A DNA stretch of 64,000 nt, taken from the NCBI GenBank assembly GCA_037974335.1, contig CM075760.1, forward strand, positions 64,318,360 through 64,382,359, given 5' to 3'. Source of the DNA: Prionace glauca (taxonomy: Eukaryota; Chordata; Chondrichthyes; Carcharhiniformes; Carcharhinidae). The notes beneath the pieces were generated by a model, which was not told the DNA's origin, did no database searches, and worked only from the letters and a program-made list of their open reading frames with translations. The translations under genes and the position numbers were made by a program. This document shows, one piece after another, positions 1 to 12,039 of the stretch (its first letter is position 1; the number at the start of each line of letters is the position of its first letter).

Positions 1-252
1 ATACAATAATAAATGGAATGGTGTGTCATGTAATATAAACAAATATAAGGTCTATTGAAATGATGATTCAAATGAGTCGCATGCAGTAAATAAAGACACA
101 AGGCCCAGTGTCTTGCTGTACATGTCTACAACAAATGTATGTGCGAGAGAGAGGGAGAGACAGAGAGAGAAGGAGGCAGGGGCAGACGCGGGGGGAGAGA
201 GAGACTCAGAGAGAGAGAGAGAGAGAGAGGGAGGCAGGGGCAGAGGCGGGGG

Positions 253-285
<33 letters not shown>

Positions 286-2370
286 CCGTAAACCATTCCA
301 CTTATGATGAATAATCCACTGAGTGTTTCTAGCATTTTCTGTTCGGATCTCGGGCACCCACAGCATCTTGCTTTTGACCAACGAGATATTTGAACAGGTG
401 ACTGAAAGGATGGCCAATACAGGGACAGTTTTATGGATTGACTTAGACGAGGAAAGTGAAATAAGGAGACTTAGGGAGGGAATTACAAAGCTTAGGCATA
501 GGCAGATGAAGACATCCGAAAGTGAAAAATAATTTCGAAGGTAACAATACAAATTACAGAATATACATAGATATATATATTCAAACATAACCTAACTGTC
601 AACACTCGTTCTGCGGCGATTTCGTTTTATTTCTCTCTGAAACAGATGAGTAATTAATGAGTGGATAGATATTTAGCCTGTGGGAGCCCATCTGGCGATA
701 TTGCGAGTACAGAATTCTGTCTCACACTGTCAGTGAATCTGTTGAGCGCTATAAATAAGACAGGTCAATCTTTATCTCTAAAGTCTGTGTCAAATTGACA
801 CAGTGCAGTGCAATATTCAACTAATAAAATGTATCACAACGGTGGTTTTTTGAAGATATTGTAATGAGCACTGTACGATTATTAAGATATTGACCTGTCC
901 CCGAACATCAGTGAATCACTGAGAAATTGTTCAAACTGAATATTACTCACACAATAACAGAGCAATTAGATTTATCTCGCAGCCACTTATCGAAATTAGT
1001 AAAAATTAAACTTACTGCTCCAATCAAGAATGATTAGTGTCAGACAGGCACACCCATATTATATCGGAATTGATAATATCTCGGCAGGCAACATATTCAT
1101 GGTCGCATGTTAGATTAACAGAGACAGATGTTGGTGTCATTCAAAGAGACAAATCCCGTGTAATATAAAAAGGAGATGAGATCTGATGAAATATGAACAG
1201 ATCCGTGGTCTACTGTCGTATTATTTGAGAGGATCTAATGCAGCACAAATAGAGAAATGGCCGAGGGTGGCATGACGAGAGAAATAACCGAATGTAGTGT
1301 AAAAAGAGACAAGAACTACTGTCATATAATTAAAGACTGGCTCTGGTACAACGCAAATAGAATAAATAAAGCGGCATTTTATGCAATGTAAACAAATATG
1401 AGATCTGTTGCAATAATGATTCAAGTGAGTCAAACTCAGTACATAAAGAGACATATCCTAGTGCATTGTAATCAATCTTCTGTATACTGCCCTCTTGCCA
1501 GTGAGTAACAGTCTCTTTCTAATCAGTAAAACATTCCCATTCATCACTTTGAGCGTCTGTTTTAAATCTCCCATAAACTGCTCAGTTCTAAGGGAACCAA
1601 ACCAAGTGTTCGCCTGTTCTGATAGTGCAGCTTATACACGATTAACGTCAAGCCCGATATGACCTTCTCTACCTCACCTATTCCCCCTTGTCATTTCATG
1701 AATTGATGGAACTTTTACAAGGAGTCCCATGAATCATTGTCATTCTGTCAGAATAAAACTCAAGGCCAGGAGAAGACTTGCTTCTGACAGTTAAATGCCA
1801 GACAACATATACATGGTCATGTGTTGAATTAGCAGAGATGTATGTAAATATACAAATCCTGTGTAATATAACCAGAGATGGGATCAGATGTAATAGGATC
1901 AGATCCGTGATCTACTCTAGTACTAATAGAGAGGAACTAATGTCTCATAAATAGAGAGATGGCTCAGTGTACATAACTGGAGAAATAACCTAATGTAGCA
2001 TAAATTAATTTGTAATGTATTCGTGCTATAAATGTATAGTGTAATATTGGACAGAGATCTCAGACTTTAGGCACACTGAGGTAAATGTCATCATGCCAAA
2101 ACACATCTGTGATCAGTTAAGAATGGAAACAACATAATTTCTGAGTCAAATGGTAATGTATTCAATTCCCACAAGATACCTCGCGATCCAACCTGTGACC
2201 CAGTACTGAATGTTCAATTATTCCATTAATAAATGTGATGATATTTCAGTCTCAGGGGTAGTATAGCAATATCATTATTAAGTTAGTATTCCAGAAGCTT
2301 GGGACAGGAGTTCCAGTTCCACCCTGGCAGCTGGGGAATTTCAGCTCAGTTTATTGATAAAAACATCGTG
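1..2370. other. Non-coding AT-rich region with diverged minisatellite-like repeats
   Basis: No gene is visible. Short blocks recur in diverged form: 29-115 resembles 1380-1465, and 1140-1300 resembles 1850-2010. Their common theme is TGTAATATAAA followed by an AGAGA-type run and a GATC-like word. This looks like an old dispersed tandem-repeat family, and the reverse-strand version appears near 18190-18430. Open frames here are shadows of simple repeats. Confidence 0.5.
130..290. repeat. GA-rich simple repeat
   Basis: Runs of GAGAGAGA are interrupted by GGCAGGGGCAG-like words, and the block is internally duplicated (about 170-220 and 228-285). The serine/leucine-rich and arginine/glutamate-rich frames across it are artefacts of the repeat. 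Confidence 0.9.
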
Positions 2371-2455
2371 TGTATTTCAAGGTTTGAAGTTTATTTCTTC
2401 GTCACATATGGGTTTACATTCACACTGTAATGAAGTTACTGTGAAAATCATATAT
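2370..2455 (-). mobile_element. SINE 3' tail fragment
   Basis: The stretch reads as a diverged copy of the elasmobranch SINE tail (GTTTATTTCTTCGTCAC, then TTACATTCACACTGTAATGAAG). The same tail is seen near 3510-3570, 54165-54240 and, on the + strand, 46180-46240. Confidence 0.6.
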
Positions 2456-2559
2456 GGTCAAAGCTCATCTTTTTCTCGGATGTCTTTCAGGGGAGGAAAT
2501 GTTACTTCTTAGTTAAAAGCTACATAAAATTACCAGAAGAAGAAACAAGCCTGAGGCTT

Positions 2560-3505
2560 CAGAGATTTTTAAAATTCAACAAAAAAAAGTCCAAATAATC
2601 GAGGGGGAAATAGAGAATGGGAATAAAATTGCAGGGAACATAAAAATTAATTATAACCGTTTATATCAATATCTGAAGAGAGAAGGATTGGTTAAGTTAA
2701 ATGTAAATTCCTTAGAGCCCGAATCCAGGGAATGTATATTGGGGAATAAAGAAATATTAAATGAATAGAACACTAAGTTTGACACTACCTTCACACAAGT
2801 ATCATCCCAGAAATGTTCGGGAACCAAGGGGATAGTTGTAAGACGGTATTGAGGGAAACCAGTATTAGTAAAATCATTCTGGGGAAAATAATAGGGTGAA
2901 ATTCTGTTTGGTCACTGAGGCCTGATAATCCCAGAATATGGAAGGAAATGGCCCAGGAAATGTTGGATACATTGCTGCCCATCTTCTAAAATTCTATACA
3001 GGCCGAAACAGTTCCTACAGGTTAGAGGGTGACAAATGTAACCCCGATATATACAGAGAAAGGGAGAATAAAACTGATAAATTACAGACTGACTTCAGCA
3101 TCAGTTAGAGATTGTTATCAAATCCATGATAGGAAAATATTTGGAAAGCATGGATGGAGTTTGATGAAATCAGTATGGGCTTAAGAAAGACATGTGTACC
3201 TTAACAAAACTACTTGCATTTTTTAAGGGTGTAAATAATAGGTGGGGATGGGGGAAGTGGGGTTCTTTCGGTTAGGGAGGGGAAGGGATGCAATCAGTTT
3301 ACGTGGTGTATTTGCACTTTCAGAAGATATTTCAGAAGGCTCTTCATAAAATATTGGTAGGCCCAATGAAAGCACGTGAGATGGGGAGTGATATGTTGGC
3401 CTCGGTATAGAATTCATTGACAGATAAGAAACAGAGAGTGGAAATAAATGGGTCTTCTTCCGAGTGACGATCAGCTAACAGTGGGGTACCGCAGGGCCCC
3501 AAATG
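2560..3505 (+). mobile_element. Decayed CR1/L2-like LINE reverse-transcriptase fragment
   Basis: Broken + strand frames keep pieces of a non-LTR reverse transcriptase. Near 3430-3500 a stretch translates to DKKQRVEINGSSSE and then SGVPQGP, matching the better preserved copy at 6800-8385 (NRRQRVVVDGS, SVPQGSVLG). Several stop codons and frameshifts show it is dead. It abuts a SINE tail at 3505. Confidence 0.55.
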
Positions 3506-3785
3506 TTAAATGTGTTCATTCGTCACAAATAAATTTATGTTAACACTGCAATGAAGTTACTGTGAAAATTCCCGAGTCGCCACATTCCAGCATCTGTTGG
3601 GTTACACTGAGGGAGAATTTAGCACGGCCCAATGCACCCTAACCAGGGCGTCTTTTGGACTATGTGAGGAAAGCGGAGCACCCGGAAGAAACCCATATAG
3701 ACACGGGGAGAACGTGCAGACTCCGTACAGACAGTGACCCATGCCAGGAATCTCTCTTCCTTGAAGAAGGTCATTGTCTGACACT
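3505..3785 (-). mobile_element. SINE, reverse orientation, partial
   Basis: It reads as the reverse of the shark tRNA-derived SINE: tail words (AACACTGCAATGAAGTTAC), then CACCCGGAAGAAACCC, GACACGGGGAGAACGTGCAGACTCC and the start of the tRNA-like head (AGTGACCCATGCCAGGAATC). The head's 5' end is missing. Confidence 0.75.
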
Positions 3786-5290
3786 GTGTGGCGTGAATGT
3801 TACTCTCCCCTCCTCAACCAAAGCCTGAATGTGTTCGAAGTCTTGCTGCATATGGACACGGACTGCTCCAGTATCTGAGGAGTCGCGAATGTGCTGATCA
3901 GTGTGCAATCATTAGTGAACATCCCACTTCTGACCTTCTAATGAAGGGTGAAGATTAGGCCACACTATCCTGAGGAGTTCCTGCAGCAATACCCTGGGAC
4001 TGAGCTGATTGGCTTTCAACAACCCCAACCACCTTACTCTGTACTCGGGGTGACTGAAGCCAGTGGAATGTTTACCCCCGGATCCCCATTGACTGCAGAT
4101 TGCCTCAGGGTTCTTGATGCCATCATCGGTCAAGTGTTGTGTTGATGTGGAGGGTGGGCACTCTCACCTCATTAAAACAGCTATTTCCACTATATTTGGA
4201 CTAAGTTTAAATGATTTCTGGAACCGAATGCTCCTAGTGGAACCCAGACTGAGCTTCATTGAGTAGATTATTATTATTATTATTACTGATCGGTTGATCC
4301 TCGATACTTTCTATTATTTTGATCGAGTGAGATCGCATTGGGCGATAATTGGCGGGGATGTATTTGCCCTTCCTTTTGCGATAGAACATGCCTGCTAATT
4401 TTCCACACTGTTGGGTATGTGATAGTGATGTAGCTATACTTTAATAGATTGGCCGGTGCACAGCTCGCTCCAGAGCACAAATCATCATTATTATTGCTGA
4501 AATATTGTCAGGACCAATAATCCTTGCAGTGTCCAACCTCTTCAGCACAGGGTTAGGCCACAGATCAATCATGATCATATTGCATGGTGGAGCGAGCTCC
4601 CGGGCTCGAATGGCCAACTCCTGTTCCAATCTTATCCTGTGAAAGGCATTGAGCTGCTTGGAAACTGGCATCTGTGATGCTGGGGACCTCAGGAGGAGGC
4701 CGAGATGGAAAATCCTCTCGGCACTTCTGGCGGAAGATTGTAGCAATTGTTTCAGTTTTGATCTTCTCCATTTGCTGAGCTCTCACATCGCTAAGAATTG
4801 AGGTTTTATTTGAGGCTCCTGCTGCGGTTAATTTCTTTAATGTCCACCACCATTCAGAACTGTACGTGGCAGAAGTGCAAAGTTAGATCCTACCTGGAAA
4901 AATTCGGATCAAGGTGATTGTGTGATGTATACATTGACATGTACTGGTGCAATACCAGTTTAAACAGCGTGCTATATGTTATAATATATTATAATCATGG
5001 ACGGGGTCCATTCTAACATATATACATATGGAGGCCAATTCAAAATGAACAGATGCAGGGTCCAGTGTATTGCGGCAGTCCATGCTTCATGTAATGTAAC
5101 CCACCAAGATTTATTTCCATCTGCTGGCAATACTTTGTAATTACAGTTAGTGTGAAAATATCATTGTCAGGTATGATCTATGGTATCAATGTAACAAGAA
5201 TTCACATCCATTAATGTAATATTACTTCCTCTTCTGCAAGGTGCCAAAATTTATGGTGCAATGAATTGTACCTGTCCGTTGCTGAATTAT
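3785..5290. other. Intergenic, one unclassified interspersed repeat
   Basis: No gene is seen. The stretch at about 4440-4860 has the feel of an old interspersed repeat on the minus strand (words such as GCATCTGTGATGCTGGGGAC and CTCAGGAGGAGGCCGAGATG), but I cannot assign a family. A short (ATT)n run lies at 4268-4288. Confidence 0.35.
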
Positions 5291-6035
5291 GCAGATGAAG
5301 TGGTGTACGGCAGGAATCTGTCTGGGGCCTCAATTATTTACAATATTCATTAAGGGCTTAGATTATGGGACAAAGAGTCAAATATCCAAATGATCAAGAT
5401 ATAATTTGTAGAAGGGACAACGCTAAATTTAATGGATGCCAAATAGGATTTGGGGTTCGGCACATAGTTTCTTAAAATGTCACGATCTGCTGCAGAAAAT
5501 AATCATTAAGACCAATGGAATGCCTCCCTCTATATCCAAAGGACTGGGGGATACGGAGGCAGATGTTGTGCTCCAATTGTGCACAATCCTTGTTCCATCC
5601 CAATTAGAGTACTGTGAGCAAGTATGGGCAACATATCTTTGGAAAAATGTTGACTCTGGACGGAGTTCAACGCAAGTTGCGAGGAGAGATTAGACGAATT
5701 TAGACATTTTTCTCTCGAATTCAGAAGATTGAGGGCTGTTCTGATAGAAACCTATGAAATACCTACAGGGAAGGATTGTTTCAATTAATTGAAAGTTCGT
5801 GGTTAAAAGGCCATAGTTGAAAAAAATAGGGAAAGGCCTTTCAGGAGAGTTGATAGAAAACATTAGTACATGTCGAGAAAGGTGAATGATTGGAACTCTC
5901 TTCGGCAATTGCCGGTGGGAGCTGGTACAATTGTTGCATATAAGTCTGAGGTCTTCTTTAATTGAACAGGTGTATCAAGAGATATGGACTTAGCGAAGCC
6001 AAAATGGATTCAGCCACAGATCAGCCATGATCTTA
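5290..6035 (+). mobile_element. Decayed LINE 3' fragment
   Basis: Broken + strand frames keep the end of a CR1/L2-like ORF2. There is a piece resembling LEYCEQVWATYLWKNVD near 5610-5655 (compare LEYCVQFWAPHLRKD in the better copies at 11640 and 56500). After it come degenerate tail words up to CAGCCATGATCTTATT at about 6020. Confidence 0.55.
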
Positions 6036-6050
6036 TTAAATAAGATCATG

Positions 6051-6395
6051 GCGGCACGGTAGCACAGTGGTTAGCACTGCTGCTTCACAGCTCCAGGGTC
6101 CTGGGTTCGATTCCCGGCTCGGGTCACTGCCTGTGTGGAGTTTGCACATTCTCCTCGTGTCTGCGTGGGTTTTCTCCAGGTGCTCCGGTTTCCTCCCACA
6201 GTCCAAAGATGTGCACATTAGGTTCATTGGCTATGCTAAAATTGCCCCTTAGTGTCCTGGGATGTGTAGGTTAGAGGGATTAGCAGGTAAATGTGTAGGG
6301 ATATGGGGATAGGGTCTGGGTGGGATTGTGTTCGGTGCAGACTCGATGGGCCGAAGGGCCTGTTTCTGCACTGTAGGGTTCTATGTTTGTAAATG
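6051..6395 (+). mobile_element. Full-length tRNA-headed SINE
   Basis: This is the best complete SINE in the window. The tRNA-like head has an A-box-like TAGCACAGTGGTTAGCAC and a B-box GGTTCGATTCC. The body follows (GTGTGGAGTTTGCACATTCTCC, GGTGCTCCGGTTTCCTCCCA). The tail is GATGGGCCGAAGGGCCTGTTTC, then CTGCACTGTAGGGTTCTATG. Its tail resembles the LINE tails at 8975 and 9985, consistent with LINE-driven mobilisation. Confidence 0.9.
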
Positions 6396-6669
6396 GTGGG
6401 GCCAGTTCGAGGACCTGAGTGGCCTACGCCTGTGGTTATGTTCCGATGTTGCCAGGGCAGTATCAGATGAAAATAGCTCAATCCATGGGAATGTATTTTG
6501 TTGATTTTGGTTAAAAGGAGGGATGTTGCCCAGGGAGCTATTGGAGACCACAGGACCTTTAATGTCCACCTCAGCAAACTTGGCGTTAGGGAAAATGTTC
6601 CTCATTCCATTTGAAATTTAGTTGGGTCTCTGAAGGCTCCCAGGAAGCCAAGATGTAGTTTTAAGTTAA

Positions 6670-6765
6670 AAGAAAACGTGTGTGTGTGTGTGTGTGTGAA
6701 AGGGAAACAATTTGTGGGGAAGAATGGGAACGACAGAATATGTGTGTGTGCGTCTTTGTGTGTTG
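6670..6765. repeat. (TG)n microsatellites
   Basis: TG dinucleotide runs lie at 6679-6700 and, less regularly, 6740-6765. Confidence 0.9.
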
Positions 6766-6799
6766 TCTGATAAATTTCATATAATTTACAAATCAACAT

Positions 6800-8385
6800 C
6801 ACAATTAAAACCGGCATCCTTCCATTTCCAATAGAAAAGTTAGAATCACAGTAAACACATGTCCACGGTCGGCAAGTGGGAGGCTTTCAAGGGAAAACTG
6901 AAAAGGTTGCAGGAAAGACATGTCCCGGTTAAGAGGAAGGATAGGAAAGGTAGGATTAGAGAGCTGTGGACTGCAGGGGATATTGAGGACTTGGTCAGGA
7001 AGAAGAGGGAGGCATATGTTAGGTCTAAGCAACTGGGAACGGGAAGAGCACTGGAGGAATATAGAGAGAGCAGGAGGGAGCTCAAAAGGGGAGTTAGAAG
7101 GGCGAAAAGGGGGCATAAAATGGCTTTGGCGGATAGGATTAAGGGAAATCCAAAGGCATTTTACTCTTATATCAGGAACAACAGGGTGGTTAGAGGGAAA
7201 ATCGGCCCTCTGAGGGACAAAGGAGGGGAACTGTGCATAGAGTCTGAAGGAATGGGGGAGATCCTGAATGAATACTTTGCGTCGGTATTCACGAAGGAGA
7301 GGGGCTTGGTGTCTTGTACTGTCTTGGAGGGAGCTGTAGACCAGTTGAAGGAAATATCCATTACGAGAGAAGAAGTGCTAGGGTTTTTAGGCAGCATAAA
7401 AACTGATAAAACTCCGGGACCTGATGGCAATTATCCCAGGCTGCTTAGGGAGATGAGAAATGAAATTGCTAGGCCTCTGACGCAAATCTTTGTCTCTTCT
7501 TTGGACACAGGTGAGGTCCCAGAGGACTGGAGGATAGATAATGTGGTACCGTTGTTTAAAAAGGGCAGTCGGGATAACCCTGGTAATTATAGGCAGTGGT
7601 AGGAAAGTTGTTGGAATAAATTCTTAGGGATAGGATGTATCAGCATGTGGAGGGTTGCGATCTGATTAGGGATACGCAGCATGGCTTTGTTAAGGGGACG
7701 TCTTGCCTTACGAGTCTGGTAGAATGTTTTGAGGAGGTGACAAAAACGGTTGACGAAGGACAAGCCGTTGATGTCGTCTATATGGATTTCAGTAAGGCGT
7801 TTGACAAAGTCCCTCATGGTGGGTTGGTTGAAAAGGTTAAGGCTCATGGGATACAGGGAAAAGTATCTAGATGGATTGAAAACTGGCTAGTTAACAGGAG
7901 ACAGAGAGTAGTAGTGGATGGGTCCATTTCTAGCTGGAGGTCTGTCACCAGTAGTGTGCCACAGGGCTCAGTACTGGGACCTCTTCTATTCGTAATATAT
8001 ATAAATGTCTTGGAACAGGGCGTACATGGTGTGATCAGCAAATTTGCAGATGACACAAAGATGGCAGGATTGGCGGGCAGTGAGGAGCAGTGTCTGGCAA
8101 TACAGCAGGATATAGATAGGCTGGTATATTGGGCAGATAAATAGATGGAATTTAATCCTGATAAATGCGAGGTGATGCATTTTGGAAGGAATAATGTAGA
8201 GGGGAGTTACATGATAAAGGGTAGACCTATTAAGTGTATAGAAATGCAGAGGGACCTGGGAGTGCAAGTTCACAAGTCTTTGAAGGTGGCAACTCAGGCG
8301 AAGAAAGCTTAAGGTATGCTAGCCTTTATAGGGAGGGGTATAGAATATAAGAGTTGGCGTCCAATGCTACAGTTGTACAGAACTG
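6800..8385 (+). mobile_element. CR1/L2-like LINE, ORF2 reverse-transcriptase part
   Basis: This is the largest coding remnant of a non-LTR retrotransposon here. A frame at 6859-7602 carries the region before and at the start of the RT domain (TDKTPGPDGNYPRLLREM; VPEDWRIDNVVPLFKKGSRD). A second frame at 7635-8144 continues with QHGFVKGTSC, VYMDFSKAFDKVPH, SVPQGSVLGPLLF and the catalytic box FADDTK. The tail half (CEVMHFGRNN, IEMQRDLGVQVHKSL) follows to 8385. The ORF is split by a frameshift or deletion near 7600 and by stops near 8142 and 8310. No endonuclease domain is seen, so the copy is 5'-truncated. It cannot make an active enzyme. Confidence 0.9.
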
Positions 8386-9018
8386 GTGGTGGAGGCAGGC
8401 ACGTTGGAGTTGTTTAAGGTTTACTTAGATAGACACATGAGCGAAACAGGGATGGACGGTTATAGTAGATGGTATTAAAAACGGGTAGAGCCTCGGGACG
8501 ACACTGGAAATGTAGTATTACATGTTAATGTTTTGTCTCTTTTAATCCGCAGGTGTTGGTCCACCTTGTTGTCAAACGAGGGGCATGCACACGGTGGGTC
8601 GTGCGTGGGCTGCTCTTGGAGGTTTCGAGAGTGGCCTAGTACTTCGTGTCGGTGTGTGTGCTTAAACCTGGACCAGCAGACGGGCACCACAACAGCTCAG
8701 TGACTAGCACTGCTAGCTGTGTAGATACATGGATTTGGGCCTGTGTCTGTGGGAGTTTGCGCATTCTCCCTGAGGTTGCGTGGGTTTCCTCCGGGCGCTC
8801 CGGTTTCCTCCCACACCCCAAAGATACGCTCTTAGGCTGATTGGTTTTACCAAATTGACCCTACACTATTCTCCCCTGAATCTGGCTACATTAGGGGTAC
8901 CATTCGCATACACACGGGGCAGGGTAGGTGTAGGAAAATGCTTTGTTGAAATGGCGGCGCAGGCTCGTTGGGCCGAAGGGCCTGTTTCCCGTGCTGGGTT
9001 GTTCCTTGTTCTCCTTTG
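8385..9018 (+). mobile_element. First copy of duplicated LINE 3' end
   Basis: At 8385 the LINE reading jumps from the RT tail (LQLYRT) straight to the extreme 3' end (GGTGGAGGCAGGCACGTTGG) and its 3'UTR, finishing at GTTGTTCCTTGTTC. The 3'UTR contains a SINE-like segment (AGCTCAGTGACTAGCACTGC, GTTTCCTCCCACACCCCAAA). The same 3'UTR appears again about 1,000 bp later. At 9018 the ORF resumes where it was interrupted. Confidence 0.8.
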
Positions 9019-10055
9019 TTCCAGAACGTTGGTTAGACCGCATTTGGAGTACTGCGTCCGGTTCTGGTCACCTGACTACAGGAAGGACGTGGAAACCCTG
9101 GAGAGAGCGCAGAGGAGGTTTACCAGGATGCTGCCTGGTATGGAAGGACTGGGTTATGAGGAAAGATTTGGTAAACTGGGGCTGTTTTCCTTAGAAAGAC
9201 GGAGATTGAGGGTGGATCTAATAGAGGTGTATAAAACCAAGAAGGGTATAGATAGAGTAAACAGTGGCAGGCTTTTTCCTAGATTGGAGACAAATATCAC
9301 GAGGGGACAATGACTTAAGGTGAGGGATTTGGATGCTAGAGGGAGGTTTTTCACACAGAGGGTCGTGGGGGTATGGAATGCACTGCCAAGTAGGATGGTG
9401 GAGGCAGGCACGCTGGACTTGTTTAAGGTTTACTTAGATAGACACATGAGCAAATTAGGGATGGAGGGTTATAGGAGATGGTTTTAATAAGGATCAGAGC
9501 CTCAGGACGTTCCTGGAAATCTAATGCTACACGTGTTGATATTTTTCTCTTTCACTCCACAAGTGTGTCGGTCCACTTTGTTGTCAAACGAGGGGTATGC
9601 ACACTGTGGGTCGTGTGTGGGCTGCTCTTGGATGTTTCGAGAGTGGCCTAGTACTTTGCGTCGTTTGTGTATGCTTAAAACTGGACCAGCAGATGGGCAC
9701 CACAACAGCTCAGTGACTATCACTGTTGGCTGTGCAGATACATGGATTTAGGCCAGTGTCTGTGGGAATTTGCGCCTTCTCCCTGTGGTTGCGTGAGTTT
9801 CCTCTGGGTGTTCCGGTTTCCTCCCACACCCCAAAGATGTGCTCTTCGGTTGATTGGTGTAATAAATTGTCCCTAAATTATTCTCCCCTTAATCTGGTTT
9901 CCAATGGGGGTACCATTAGCATAGACACGGGTCAAGGGTGGAGGAGGAAAAACGCATTGTTAAGATGGCAGTGTGAGCTCGTTGGGCCGAGGGGCCTGTT
10001 TCCTGTGCTGTGTTGTTCTTTGTTCTTTGTTTTTTCTTCTTTGCTCTATTCATTT
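9019..10055 (+). mobile_element. LINE C-terminal ORF end plus second 3'UTR copy
   Basis: The ORF tail resumes with [38 protein letters not shown] and [20 protein letters not shown], ending near 9310. Then comes the same 3'UTR as at 8388-9018, ending in a GTTCTTTGTT-type tail at 10015-10055. Together with the preceding feature this is a tandem duplication of the LINE 3' end, with an internal deletion in the first copy. Confidence 0.85.
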
Positions 10056-10500
10056 TAGCTTGGTGTCTTTTCTTCACATTTCACATTTGTTGATGACTGA
10101 GGAGGACAATTTTTGAGAGGTTGATTCAACCCTAAGTGTTGTCCATAAGCTATCAGTTGTGTTGTAAATTGTCCTTTTCTGTGTCATAAATGAGACTGAG
10201 AATTTTCTGATGGAGAGCTTAGTTCCCCGAAATGTGTCGTCTCTGACCTGATGTTAGTATCGAATGTCTTACTGAGATTCATCCATGTATGGGTATAATA
10301 TGTATATCTCCCAACATAAACTGCGCTTCAGGTTAATCCCGGTCTTCAAGCAGATGAGTAACACAATTGTCATCCTATCAAAGGCCTGTCCCGTAATGTT
10401 AAGATTGAGATACACCTACAGATGTTGCCATCTCTTCTGTCGGCCTTGTCTTCGGATAGTGTGATGTTTCTGAATCATGAATCCCCTGTGGAATGGAACC
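10056..10500. other. Intergenic, nothing recognised
   Basis: Unique-looking sequence without a supported gene, RNA or repeat. Confidence 0.4.
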
Positions 10501-10644
10501 TATCTTCTGGCAGAGAAAGAGAAGTTCATAAATGTTCAGAAAGTTGATATTTATTTCCATCAGTTGCCATCCATTTACAAAGATGCCCAACTGTGTTCAT
10601 TAGTTATCATCCATTCATAAACATTGATATGTTGATGTTTTAAT

Positions 10645-11290
10645 TTAAGGGATATGGACGTTGCTGGCCTAGTCAGTATTTGTTGCCTATTCCTCATTGT
10701 CTTTAGTAAACTGGTGGTAAGCTACCTTCTTGAATTGCTGCAGACCCTGTGGTGTAGATACCCATACGGTCCTGTTACAGAGGCAGTTCTGGGATCTCGG
10801 TCCCGCGACAGTGATGGAAGGATGATATATTTCCACATCAGGTATATGACTAACTTGGAGGGGAACTTACAGGTGATATTTCCTGGTAACTGTTACCCTG
10901 TTCTTGCAAATAGCAACCCACCGTGTGGCTTTTTAAGGAGCCTTGGTGAGGTTCGGAAGTGAAACTTGTAGATGGTACATAATGATGCTCTGTGTGGAGG
11001 AGGGAGTGTTATTCCTGTCAAGCCGGCTGCTTTGGCCTCAATGGGATGAAGATTTTTGAATGTTGTTTGAACTGTACCTATTCAAGTAAGTGGAGAGAAC
11101 CATTTTTGTCCCCTAATATGTGTCGTGCAGGTGGTGCACAGGTTTGGGGAGTTAGGGGGTGGGTTACTCACAGCAGGCTGAGCTGATATTGCAGCTGGAG
11201 CATGAATATACCCAGCTAACACAGCGATTACCCAATGGTAACCTCGAAGATGTTGATAGTTGTTGATTCAGTGTTGCAATATCATTGAGT
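10645..11290 (+). mobile_element. Unclassified interspersed repeat
   Basis: This stretch (GACGTTGCTGGCCTAGTCAG, TAAACTGGTGGTAAGCTACC, GAATTGCTGCAGACCCTG, GGAGCCTTGGTGAGGTT) recurs in shortened form at 19285-19490 and 28735-29105. It has no coding capacity and I cannot name the family. Confidence 0.5.
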
Positions 11291-11299
11291 GACAAGGGG

Positions 11300-11444
11300 C
11301 AACGGTCAGATTCCACATTTTTGGAGGTGGTCATCGCCTGACGCCAATATTACCAATAATTCTCCATTCACAAAAATAAATAGTAAAAATTCACAAAAAT
11401 AAATAAATAAAAATAAATAAATTCTCAAAAATAAATAATCACTT
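11300..11444. repeat. AAATA-rich simple repeat
   Basis: Repeated AAATAAATAA words at 11375-11440, just ahead of a LINE fragment. Confidence 0.8.
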
Positions 11445-12022
11445 TTTCTAGGGCGAAAAACTGCAGCATGCTACGGTGCAGAGGGACCTGGGGGTCCTTG
11501 TGCATGAGTCGCAAAAACCCAGCCGACAGGTGCAGCACGTGATCAGGAAGGCGAATGGAATGCTGGCCTTCATAGCGAGGGGGAAAGGATATAAAAGTAG
11601 GGAGGTCTTGCTGCAACTGTACAGGTTACTGGCGAGGCCGCAGCTGGAGTACTGTGTGCAGTTTTGGGCGCCGCACCTGCGCAAAGATATTTTGGCCTTG
11701 GAGGGAGTGCAGAGGGGGGTCACTCGGCTGATACCGGAGATGAGAGGGTTGAACTTTGAAGAGAGGCTGAATAGACTGGGTCTGTACTGGTTGGAATTTA
11801 GAAGGATGAGGGGGGATCTTATAAAGACGATAAGATAATGAAGGGGATGGATAGGATAGAAGTGGAGAGACTCTTCCCGCTCAAAAAAGACAGTAGGACT
11901 AGAGGGCACAACCTCAAGATAAGGGGGGGGGGCGGCAGTTTAGAATGGAGTTGAGGAGGAACTTCTTCACTCAAAGGGTGGTGAATCTCTGGAATTAAAT
12001 TAAATTAAATTAAATTAAATTG
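11445..12022 (+). mobile_element. CR1/L2-like LINE 3' end with (ATTAA)n tail
   Basis: A 5'-truncated copy. The frame at 11476-11838 gives QRDLGVLVHESQ, RKANGMLAFIARG, LEYCVQFWAPHLRKD and LEFRRMRGDLIKT. A one-base shift then follows before the terminal part (GRDSRTRGHNLKIR-like). It ends in tandem ATTAA units at 11993-12022. Confidence 0.85.
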
Positions 12023-12039
12023 AGATTAAATCCGACCAT

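Noticed and set aside
52-588. 178-codon minus-strand frame
   Set aside because: Its core is the GA simple repeat read as Leu/Ser; no domain or start context.
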